Source: JACPHD01 sp964526325 (lineage in GTDB: Bacteria > Patescibacteriota > Patescibacteriia > Patescibacteriales > GWC2-42-12). Taken from it: a stretch of DNA of 30,505 nt. The stretch spans positions 1-30,505 of the forward strand of contig CAZGKM010000017.1 of assembly GCA_964526325.1 (NCBI GenBank), read 5' to 3'. Under the pieces are notes generated by a model. It did no database searches, was not told the DNA's origin, and worked only from the letters and a program-made list of their open reading frames with translations. The position numbers were made by a program, and so were the translations under genes. How positions within the stretch are numbered: position 1 is the first letter of the stretch; every line of letters starts with the position of its first letter. Shown here piece after piece: positions 21,440 through 28,320 of the stretch.

Positions 21440-24400
21440 TTACGGTTTAGGATTTAAAACTAAGTAGGCATGAACCGAGGTACGGCTATCAAGAGTATTC
21501 CAGGCCATGGTTTGCGCGCCTGTTTGCCCGGCTAATTTATAGCTTCCGCTTGAATGCAAGCCGTTTGCCTGGCCATATTGATAATTAATATGATATTGCG
21601 TCTGGCCATCGCCCGGAGTAAGCGGAAACCACTCCGGATGATTGTAAGTAACCGCGTCCGCTATCATCATATTAGGATTAGCAATCACCATGGAATTTAA
21701 TGTCGACGAGGAGTTTTCAAGAGATACGTCGGCAAAATTAAGAGGATCCGTTGTATCGCAATTGTAAAAAGTAATGGCCGAGGCGGTATAGCTTGTATTA
21801 TCATAACCGACATTTACTTCAACCAAATTCTCCCCGGCCGAAGGATCGTCCAGATAATACAGATAGACGCCAACATTATTATAAGCTTGATCATGCACTT
21901 TTTTAACCGCTAATAGCATCGCCTGCCCGTTGTAGGTAACGGAATTGACATAATTCCCGTCCGTATGCACGGCGACCAATAAAACCGCGTCATTGCCGGA
22001 AACCGCATGCCGCCAGGAAAAACTATGCAGCCAGCTGCTTGTTCCCATTGAGGCATCGCCCGCCGTAATTATATTTTGGGAAGGCGGGTCGTCCGGCTCG
22101 TCCGACAGGCCTGAATTTTGCGGTTCAGGCGTTATTAATAAAACAAAATCATTGCTGTTGTTATTGCTATCGTAATTATTGCCTGATTTTTCGTGAACTC
22201 CGCCCGCGGCCATGGTTTCGGCCGTAGAAGTGGCAACCGCTTTTCTTTCTAGGCTTTGGCCGGCGGCCGGCGCGCTAGCGTAAGCCGTGTCTTCCGGAAA
22301 TAAATAATCGCCTTGGCCGTAAGCCAAGCGATCGATGGCAACCGTAGCGGTAGCTGAATTATCTGTTAACAGATCGTTATTGCCCGTTAAAAAAATCGTG
22401 CCGCCGGCGCCGGATAAATTAAATGATGAATGCGCCATATCGGCGTCAACCGAACCGGCATATTCGCCGGAAACAATTAAATAATAAGCCTTCGGTCCGA
22501 TAAAAGAACCCGCCGAAAAATTTTTCTTGTAAAAATTTAAGGAATTTGAGCCGCGGTATTGGATGGAATAAGAACTTAAATCAATACTGGCGTCTGTCGG
22601 ATTATATAATTCAATAAACTCATCATTGGCCGAAATTCCGCTGACCCGGATTTCGCTAATGACAATATTTTTTGCGTCATGACTATCAATTATTGTTTGC
22701 GCTTCAGCGCTCCATTCCCCGGTATTGCCGGCTAAGTCGCGGGCGCGGGCGCGGAAATTAACCGTTTGGCCGTTCGCTGCCGCTAAATCAAAAACCGTGC
22801 TGGTAGAAGTAGTGGCATTAACCCAGTCTTGCCAGACGCCGGCGTCAATTTTATACTGCGCATCAAAATTATCTATGCCGCTGGCTATGGTAGTTGAACC
22901 GGTAGCGTCAGCGTCTTGTCCGTTCCAGCCAACGATAAAACCGGTAGCTTCATTAACCGCCTCTAAATAATCAACGGTTGAAGTTGGCGCGGTCAAATCT
23001 ACAAACCAAATTTTAAAGGTAGAAAAGCCGATATTGCCGACCGGATCGGTGCCTTTTATTTCTAAACTATGGGTGCCTTCTATAAGTTCGGCGGCCGTAG
23101 TGGAGGCGGAACAAATCTCTAAAGGATTGGCGTCCAGCCCGCATTCAAAAGTAGTATTGCTTTCGCTTGAAACAAGCTGAAAATTAACCGCAGTTGAACT
23201 TGAAATAAACGGCGGTCCGCTCACGATAGTTATTATCGGCGCGACTGTATCTATTGTCCAGACATGCTCGGCCGGAGTTTGATCAAAATTATTCGCGGCG
23301 TCGCGCGCCCTAACTTTAAAAATATGGCTGCGGTCGGATAAATTAATTAATTCATGCGGGGCAAGGCAAATTTCCCAACCGGCGTCGTTTAAACTGCAGT
23401 CATAGGTTGAATTGCTTTCGCTGGAGATAAAAGTAAAAGTAGCCGAGCTTAAATTAATCATTTCGCTTGGCGCCGAGATAATCGTGGTTTCCGGCGGCGT
23501 ACTATCGCCGGCAAGGATAAGCGGCGGCACGCCTTGAGCCGGTTGAACCGTAATCGGCTGGCTTTGCTCGACCGGCAGTTGTCCATCTTCTGAAGGGGGA
23601 TTAAGGGGGTTTACCGCTGGTGCTTGTCCCCCTTCTAAAGGGGGATTAAGGGGGTTTGCCTCCCCTTTTTCAGTTAAAGCCGGTTGATTTTCTCCAGCCG
23701 GCGTTTGTCCCCCTTCCAAAGGGGGATTAAGGTGGTTTATCTCCCCTTCCTCCGCCTCTTCAATCGCCGATAAAACCTGGCCGGTTTGGTTCGGCTGGCT
23801 AGTGGTATTATTTGTTGAAGTATCGGAAATGTATGTATCCGCCGCTTCATAATCGCCGAACAGATTGGAAAAACCGGTAATCAAGATACCGGTGAATTTT
23901 ATAATTTTCTGCTTAAACCTCTCTACTAAAGTAAATTTTCTATTTTTTTCCGCTTCAGCTTCTTTAAAAAATAAATCAATTATGCCGGCGCCATAAGAAA
24001 TTGCTTTGGGGGCGAGCAAGGAAAAGTAGTCGGAGTTAACAAATTCATCAAATATTAAATATTCTTTTCCAAGAGAATCTCTTCGTATTACTACTAAACA
24101 AAAATTTATTTGGTCAACCACACCTTTTATACATTTAACTTCTTCTCCGATATTATTTTTTTTATAATATTTATCATTATTAATTAAACCCTCATTGGTT
24201 GTATCTTTGCTTAAAAAATATTTGTTAGAGTAATCTGCTAAATTATAAAAATAATCATTAAAATTATTAAAATTAACCAACGAGGCTATGTTTAATTTTT
24301 GACCGGTGTTGAGCTTAACCCATTCTTCGTAAGGATCGCCTTCCGGGTGCATATCAATTCTGGTGTGCGCCGGCACGGCCATGTCTTCAATCAGATGCAA

Positions 24401-24814
24401 AACATGGCCCAAGGCGATAAAAGCGCGTTTTTTATCGCCATTATTATAAGCCCAAATAGCTGTTTTCCAGCTCTGATCGCCAATCAAATAAATTGACTGC
24501 GCTACAGCGCTATCGGCCCAAATATTGGCCGGATAAAAACCGAATAAACCGAAGCCGATATTAGGATTATAAAAATGATTCATCCATCTAATAGGAATAT
24601 CTTCGTCAACCGCGCCTTGCTTTATCCAGCCTATTTCCTGATCGGTTAATTTATTGTTGGCGCTTTGATTGTATAAAGCCGTTGACTTGTCCGCTAACAT
24701 CGGATGCGCCATATTAGTGTCGTAAGACAAGCCTTGGCGAACTAAAATAAAAATCATGCCGGTTGAAATAATTAAACCGGCAACATAAAATAATTTTTTA
24801 ATTAGTTGCTTCAT
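21440..24814 (-). CDS. Secreted multidomain protein: PLC/P1-nuclease-like head, Ig-like repeats, lamin-tail domain
   Basis: The 1124-aa protein begins with a signal/anchor helix (about 7-28). Residues 30 to about 290 resemble zinc-dependent phospholipase C/S1-P1 nucleases: AHPMLADKSTALYN with His37, DEDIPIRWMNHFYNP with His80, and GHVLHLIEDMAVPAHTRIDMH containing an H-x3-D-x5-H metal-binding pattern (His140, Asp144, His150). A proline-rich linker (about 325-435) holds three to four LNPP(L/S)E(G/D)GQ units. Then come two Ig-like modules with paired cysteines (438-525 and 526-607), an FN3/Ig-like module (610-712), a lamin-tail domain starting NIVISEIRVSGISANDEFIE (716-735) and a C-terminal beta-rich domain (about 905-1124). 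No sortase motif or second membrane helix is seen. It probably acts at the cell surface on lipid or nucleic acid; activity is inferred from fold motifs. Confidence 0.8.
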   Translation of the reverse strand: MKQLIKKLFYVAGLIISTGMIFILVRQGLSYDTNMAHPMLADKSTALYNQSANNKLTDQEIGWIKQGAVDEDIPIRWMNHFYNPNIGFGLFGFYPANIWADSAVAQSIYLIGDQSWKTAIWAYNNGDKKRAFIALGHVLHLIEDMAVPAHTRIDMHPEGDPYEEWVKLNTGQKLNIASLVNFNNFNDYFYNLADYSNKYFLSKDTTNEGLINNDKYYKKNNIGEEVKCIKGVVDQINFCLVVIRRDSLGKEYLIFDEFVNSDYFSLLAPKAISYGAGIIDLFFKEAEAEKNRKFTLVERFKQKIIKFTGILITGFSNLFGDYEAADTYISDTSTNNTTSQPNQTGQVLSAIEEAEEGEINHLNPPLEGGQTPAGENQPALTEKGEANPLNPPLEGGQAPAVNPLNPPSEDGQLPVEQSQPITVQPAQGVPPLILAGDSTPPETTIISAPSEMINLSSATFTFISSESNSTYDCSLNDAGWEICLAPHELINLSDRSHIFKVRARDAANNFDQTPAEHVWTIDTVAPIITIVSGPPFISSSTAVNFQLVSSESNTTFECGLDANPLEICSASTTAAELIEGTHSLEIKGTDPVGNIGFSTFKIWFVDLTAPTSTVDYLEAVNEATGFIVGWNGQDADATGSTTIASGIDNFDAQYKIDAGVWQDWVNATTSTSTVFDLAAANGQTVNFRARARDLAGNTGEWSAEAQTIIDSHDAKNIVISEIRVSGISANDEFIELYNPTDASIDLSSYSIQYRGSNSLNFYKKNFSAGSFIGPKAYYLIVSGEYAGSVDADMAHSSFNLSGAGGTIFLTGNNDLLTDNSATATVAIDRLAYGQGDYLFPEDTAYASAPAAGQSLERKAVATSTAETMAAGGVHEKSGNNYDSNNNSNDFVLLITPEPQNSGLSDEPDDPPSQNIITAGDASMGTSSWLHSFSWRHAVSGNDAVLLVAVHTDGNYVNSVTYNGQAMLLAVKKVHDQAYNNVGVYLYYLDDPSAGENLVEVNVGYDNTSYTASAITFYNCDTTDPLNFADVSLENSSSTLNSMVIANPNMMIADAVTYNHPEWFPLTPGDGQTQYHINYQYGQANGLHSSGSYKLAGQTGAQTMAWNTLDSRTSVHAYLVLNPKP
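23581..23739. repeat. Three 33-bp G/C-block repeats inside the linker of the 1124-aa gene
   Basis: Copies at 23581-23613, 23626-23658 and 23707-23739 share the pattern gtcccccttcnaaaggggga followed by ttaagggggttt. Each is exactly 11 codons and encodes (N/H)-P/L-LNPPxExGQ in the coding strand. They sit only in the disordered linker between the enzyme head and the Ig-like modules. Confidence 0.85.
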
Positions 24815-24822
24815 AAAAATAT

Positions 24823-24926
24823 TGTCATTGCGAGAAGGAGCGTTAGCGGGCGACGCGGCAATCTCGGGTTATATGGCACATCCACTGATTTTAACCGGAG
24901 ATTGCTTCGCTACGCTCGCAATGACA
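24823..24926. repeat. Palindromic element, family A copy 3 (leader of the 1124-aa gene)
   Basis: Ends tgtcattgcgag (24823-24834) and ctcgcaatgaca (24915-24926) are identical to those of the other copies, and the interior again holds gcggcaatct and agattgcttcg. It ends 8 bp upstream of the ATG at 24814, so it occupies the whole ribosome-binding region of that gene. Confidence 0.9.
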
Positions 24927-24952
24927 AAGAGTCGGGAAATCACTTCGCTTAC

Positions 24953-24974
24953 GCCTGCCTGCCGGCAGGCAGGC
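24953..24974. repeat. Perfect 22-bp palindrome (family E)
   Basis: The palindrome is gcctgcctgcc followed by its reverse complement ggcaggcaggc, perfectly symmetric and far richer in GC than its surroundings. It lies between element A3 and the stop of the 174-aa gene. Translated on the plus strand it gives Pro-Ala-Cys-Arg-Gln-Ala-Gly. Confidence 0.8.
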
Positions 24975-24996
24975 TTTGAAAGGAGGGCAATTAAAA

Positions 24997-25521
24997 TTAC
25001 AAACTATCCATTTTCCAATCACCATTAGCGTTTTTAGTAAAATCTAAATATTGTCTTAAATTATGTCCATCTTCGTTTATTAAAAAATAAAACTGAGCAA
25101 TTGAATCATACATATTAGATTTTAAAATTATTTCCGGGTATGCTTTATATAATTCTTCAAACTTTTTTTCTTTATACAATTTAGTTAAATAATCCGCATT
25201 CTCCCCATACCTCTCCCGTGACGAATTACTTAATTGCTCTATGGCCAATTCCAAATTATTATCTTTTAACGCCTGCCGAAAATTAGCGTAAGTCTGTTCG
25301 GGGGTAACGCGCGTAGGCACATCGGCGTATTTTATTTGCGGATACATTTTATTAAGTTCGGCTTCGGTGTAATCGCGCCAAGGGTAACTGCTTTCGGCCA
25401 AACCCTGGCTTACTTTAGCCATTTTAAAATCTGTCCAACGCTGAACATAATAATTGCCAACCGTTAGCGCTAAAAAGGCGAACAATAAAATAACCAACGT
25501 AATTTTAAATTGTTTTGTCAT
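24997..25521 (-). CDS. Membrane-anchored extracytoplasmic protein of unknown function
   Basis: The 174-aa protein starts with MTKQF and a single hydrophobic helix (about 7-25, ITLVILLFAFLALTVGNYY), then a polar outer domain. The domain has YPQIKYADVPTRVTPEQTYA, then a helical part (NFRQALKDNNLELAIEQLS, LYKEKKFEELYKAYPEII) and a closing strand pattern FTKNANGDWKMDSL. The last part resembles the final strand of NTF2-like/DUF4878-type extracytoplasmic domains (weak). No lipobox cysteine follows the helix, so it is an uncleaved anchor or Sec-cleaved product. It lies upstream of the 1124-aa gene, separated by repeats. Function unknown. Confidence 0.72.
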   Translation of the reverse strand: MTKQFKITLVILLFAFLALTVGNYYVQRWTDFKMAKVSQGLAESSYPWRDYTEAELNKMYPQIKYADVPTRVTPEQTYANFRQALKDNNLELAIEQLSNSSRERYGENADYLTKLYKEKKFEELYKAYPEIILKSNMYDSIAQFYFLINEDGHNLRQYLDFTKNANGDWKMDSL

Positions 25522-25591
25522 AAATTTATTAATTAATATATTAATTATTATTGAATTTATTTTTACTAATTATTGCAAAATCTCCCTGGGG

Positions 25592-25735
25592 TTTGGGGTG
25601 ACGAATAAGCGCCATTGCTTACAGCACAAAGCTTAATCAATATGATAGCGCATTGAGGCACCCCAAAAGTTCTTTGGTTACTTTCTTAATTATAAGAAAG
25701 TAACCCCTAGCGGAGCGTCACGAATAAAGTAATAG
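25592..25735. repeat. Composite inverted repeat (family H)
   Basis: Outer arms tttggggtg (25592-25600) and caccccaaa (25659-25667) are perfect. They are followed by a perfect 13-bp hairpin ggttactttctta (25676-25688)/taagaaagtaacc (25693-25705) with a 4-nt loop. The short word acgaataa occurs at both edges (near 25601 and 25730). The arrangement looks like a small non-autonomous element. Confidence 0.7.
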
Positions 25736-25781
25736 TTAAAAAGGTAAAATGAAATGTACTGATGTCTTATTTAAAAACCAA

Positions 25782-25823
25782 AGATTGCTTCGTCGTCGCT
25801 AACGCTCCTCATTCGCAATGACA
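25782..25823. repeat. Family A half copy
   Basis: The sequence runs from agattgcttcg to tcgcaatgaca, matching the right half of the other family A copies with a small insertion near the end (cctcattcgcaatgaca). The left half is absent. Confidence 0.75.
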
Positions 25824-25847
25824 ATGCAAAAATCTTTTTTAAACAAC

Positions 25848-25876
25848 AACAACCACGCTGATTGGGCGCGGTTGTT
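25848..25876 (-). terminator. Terminator-like hairpin downstream of the ligase-like genes
   Basis: Stem aacaaccacgc (25848-25858)/gcgcggttgtt (25866-25876) with one wobble position and a 7-nt loop. On the minus strand it is followed by a U-containing tract (TGTTGTTTAAAAAAGATTTTT), and it lies about 107 bp past the stop of the 741-aa gene. The interrupted U-tract makes it a moderate candidate. Confidence 0.5.
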
Positions 25877-25949
25877 AATCCTCCTTAAATTACATAAATT
25901 TTATGTTAAACCATTATACTAATAATATAACACAAATTACAAAAAATCT

Positions 25950-25976
25950 GAACCCCGGGCAGAGCCCGGCCTGACA
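25950..25976. repeat. GC-rich hairpin, possible family C relative
   Basis: Stem ccgggc (25955-25960)/gcccgg (25964-25969), next to tgacaaaat, resembles the family C half-element at 16688-16718. It starts within 15 bp of the stop of the 741-aa gene. On the minus strand a run of six T follows the stem after several bases, so it could also act as a weak terminator. Confidence 0.45.
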
Positions 25977-25982
25977 AAATAT

Positions 25983-28208
25983 TTATTCATTTTTTAATTT
26001 CTCTATAAAGTCATTAGCCGCCGACCTTAACGACGGATCGATTTCAATTGCCTTTTCGGCCGTGGCAATCGCCTTGTCTTTTTCGCCGGCTTGCGAATAA
26101 AGCAGAGACAAATTTACCAAAATTTTTGCGTCAGACGGTTCTAACTGCGCCCATCTTTCATAAAGTTTAAGCATGCGCGGCTGATCGCCTTTCTCCGCAT
26201 AATGATTAAGCGTAAATTTTATGAAATCAACCGGGCTTAAATTGCCGGACCCGCCCAAGTCAAGGCATTTATCCAAGGCTTTAAAGCCCTCCTCTTCTTC
26301 CTGGAAATATATTTGCAATTTAGCCACATAGCAAATTGATTCGGAATATTTTTCATTCAAGCTAACCGCGTATTTTAAAGTTTCTATGGCTTTATCTTTA
26401 TCGTTTCTGGTTATGTAGATTTGAGCTTTGGAAAAATAAATCGTTATGCGCTGCGGGCTGGCTTCAATAGATTTATCAATCGCTTCCAAGGCGCGGTCGG
26501 AATAAAAAGAAAATTTATTCTTATCGTCCTGATTGATAAAAGCGGCCGTATTTAAAATTTGCGCCAGCTGCATCTGCATCATTGAATCAAGCGGATTAAG
26601 CTTGACATTAGCTTCAGCCAAGCCTATTACATAGTCGGCTATTTCTTTGGCCTTTTCTTTATCCAGCGCCGCTAACGCTTCCTGGCGGCCGTTTAGCGAG
26701 TTAATTAAGCTCGCGCGGCTGTCGCGGTCAAGCGGCGTATTTATGCTTAACGCTTTTTTATATTCAAGAACCGCGCCGGCTATATCGCCTTGGGCTAATT
26801 TAATCTGGCCTTTAATCGTGCCGTCAAGCATCTCTAAAACCTTAATATTATATTGGTAGGTTATGGATAAAATAATCAAGCCGGCGACGGCAAAAACCGC
26901 TAGTTCCTTATTGGTTAAACCTTCGTCCGGTGCAAGCCCTTCTTCTTCATCGCCGTTAATCAGCCAATAAACATAACCTAAAACCATCATTAAAGAAATA
27001 TAAGTTACGAGCGAATCAAACACGACTAAATTCTGGATAAAATATGCCGTCAGCAAACAAATCAATAAAATAAATTCATTGATTGAAATTCTGCCCAGCC
27101 GTTTGCCTTTGAATAAATAATAAAATACAGCCGCTAAAATAGAAAAATAAGCTATTAAGCTGATTAAACCGGCGGTAGAAGCAATATCCACTAAATTATT
27201 ATGCGCCCGGTCAAAATAGGTTTCGCTGGCCGTATAATCGTAAAATGTCGGCTCAAAATATTTATCAAAAGTAACGGAGAAATTGCCGTAGCCCGTGCCT
27301 AAGAAGGGATGGTTTCGCAAATCTTTTAAAGCCGTCCGCCAAGAAATCAATCTTGTCTGGAAAGTAACATGGCTAGAAGAAATTTGCACCATGGTCCTTA
27401 AAATCGGGGTGTTCTGCACAAAATTGCTTTTCGGAAAGGAAAATATTAAAGCCACCGCGGCGACCGCCGAAACGGCGGCAACCAGAAAATATATTTTTAT
27501 TTTTTTGTTCCGGCTGTAAAAAATATACAGGATGAAACATAAAAGCAAGCTTAAGCCTAAGCCGACATAAGCGCCGCGCGTATTGGTTTTACCCATGACT
27601 AAAAACATTATCAGGGCAACGATTAAATACGGCGCTCCGACCAGCCAATATTCCGCCTTGGTTTTCTCTCGGCCACTTTGCTTAAAGAACAAAATTAAAG
27701 CGAAATAAAAATTAAAAATAGCGTAACCGGAAACGTAGGCCGTATTGCCGATTGTTGAGTACGGAATTTTAAAGAAACTATACAAACAGACGGCCGTAGC
27801 GGCGATTATTGAAATTATAAATAAATTCCGCCAATCGCGCTCGCTTCTGAAAACCGTAATAATAATCAAATACAGCAAAAAGAAATGCGTGACATGGAAA
27901 AGGCCGAGCATTCTCTCGATGTCTCCCCAAAAACTTAAATTAAAATCAACGCCAAAAAACGAAGAGACCAGCAAGGTAACAAAATAAGCCAGCAAGCCGA
28001 AAGTTATCCAAGACTTTTTCGGCCTGACCGCCGGATATTTTATGATTAGCGCCAGCCATATTATCGTCAATACTTCTATTAAAATATTAAAAGATATCTG
28101 CTTGGAAGTTATGAAAGGAAAAAGCAGATTGGAAAAAACCAGAAATACCGTAAGAAAACTTAAATACACTCCGGTTTTTAAAATGATAAAATAGGTTTTT
28201 AATGGCAT
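25983..28208 (-). CDS. O-antigen ligase/polymerase-like membrane protein with C-terminal TPRs
   Basis: The 741-aa protein has about twelve membrane helices (10-450) and a Wzy_C-type central region: KTNTRGAYVGLGLS with Arg211, a large outer loop with HPFLGTGYGNFSVTFDKYF (300-318), and DRAHNNLVDIASTAGLI with His336. These Arg and His positions match those important in WaaL/Wzy-type enzymes, which move a polyprenyl-linked glycan onto an acceptor or polymerise it outside the membrane. Residues about 465-735 contain TPR-like helix pairs (ASPQRITIYFSKAQIYITRN, DKDKAIETLKYAVSLNEKYS, EPSDAKILVNLSLLYSQAGE, KDKAIATAEKAIEIDPS), likely outside the cell and used for protein contact. It is paralogous to the 28318-30504 product, 109 bp upstream. 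It could ligate glycan to protein (pilin-like acceptors) instead of lipid. Confidence 0.85.
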   Translation of the reverse strand: MPLKTYFIILKTGVYLSFLTVFLVFSNLLFPFITSKQISFNILIEVLTIIWLALIIKYPAVRPKKSWITFGLLAYFVTLLVSSFFGVDFNLSFWGDIERMLGLFHVTHFFLLYLIIITVFRSERDWRNLFIISIIAATAVCLYSFFKIPYSTIGNTAYVSGYAIFNFYFALILFFKQSGREKTKAEYWLVGAPYLIVALIMFLVMGKTNTRGAYVGLGLSLLLCFILYIFYSRNKKIKIYFLVAAVSAVAAVALIFSFPKSNFVQNTPILRTMVQISSSHVTFQTRLISWRTALKDLRNHPFLGTGYGNFSVTFDKYFEPTFYDYTASETYFDRAHNNLVDIASTAGLISLIAYFSILAAVFYYLFKGKRLGRISINEFILLICLLTAYFIQNLVVFDSLVTYISLMMVLGYVYWLINGDEEEGLAPDEGLTNKELAVFAVAGLIILSITYQYNIKVLEMLDGTIKGQIKLAQGDIAGAVLEYKKALSINTPLDRDSRASLINSLNGRQEALAALDKEKAKEIADYVIGLAEANVKLNPLDSMMQMQLAQILNTAAFINQDDKNKFSFYSDRALEAIDKSIEASPQRITIYFSKAQIYITRNDKDKAIETLKYAVSLNEKYSESICYVAKLQIYFQEEEEGFKALDKCLDLGGSGNLSPVDFIKFTLNHYAEKGDQPRMLKLYERWAQLEPSDAKILVNLSLLYSQAGEKDKAIATAEKAIEIDPSLRSAANDFIEKLKNE

Positions 28209-28216
28209 AAGATTAT

Positions 28217-28273
28217 TATCAAATAAAATTTTGCGGCCGTAGAGCTCTGCTCGCTACAAAATTTTATTTGATA
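28217..28273. repeat. 17-bp perfect inverted repeat between the two ligase-like genes
   Basis: Arms tatcaaataaaattttg (28217-28233) and caaaattttatttgata (28257-28273) are perfect, with a GC-rich 23-bp centre containing agagctct. It starts 9 bp upstream of the ATG at 28208, so it covers the leader and may affect translation of the second gene. Confidence 0.8.
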
Positions 28274-28294
28274 CATTATATTTTTTGAAAATAT

Positions 28295-28320
28295 TAAAAA
28301 CTTTTTTAAAAAAGTTTTTA
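28295..28320. repeat. Perfect 26-bp AT palindrome over a stop codon
   Basis: taaaaactttttt (28295-28307) is followed directly by its reverse complement (28308-28320). The stop codon of the 728-aa gene (28318-28320) is its last three bases. With no GC stem it is at best a weak terminator. Confidence 0.75.

Larger units (their letters stand above)
25522..25982. other. 461-bp gene-free stretch made largely of repeats
   Basis: No open frame with coding character is visible on either strand. The segment contains an AT-rich start, a composite inverted repeat (25592-25735), a half copy of family A (25782-25823), a terminator-like hairpin (25848-25876) and a GC-rich hairpin (25950-25976). It separates the O-antigen-ligase-like gene from the 174-aa gene. 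Confidence 0.75.

Noticed and set aside
24822..25028. 68-aa plus-strand open frame
   Set aside because: It consists of family A copy 3, the 22-bp palindrome and the antisense of the 174-aa gene end; no coding character.
25848..25890. Leader-peptide attenuator (a GGAGG-like word precedes the hairpin on the minus strand)
   Set aside because: No start codon with a short open frame and no biosynthetic gene follows; a simple terminator is more likely.
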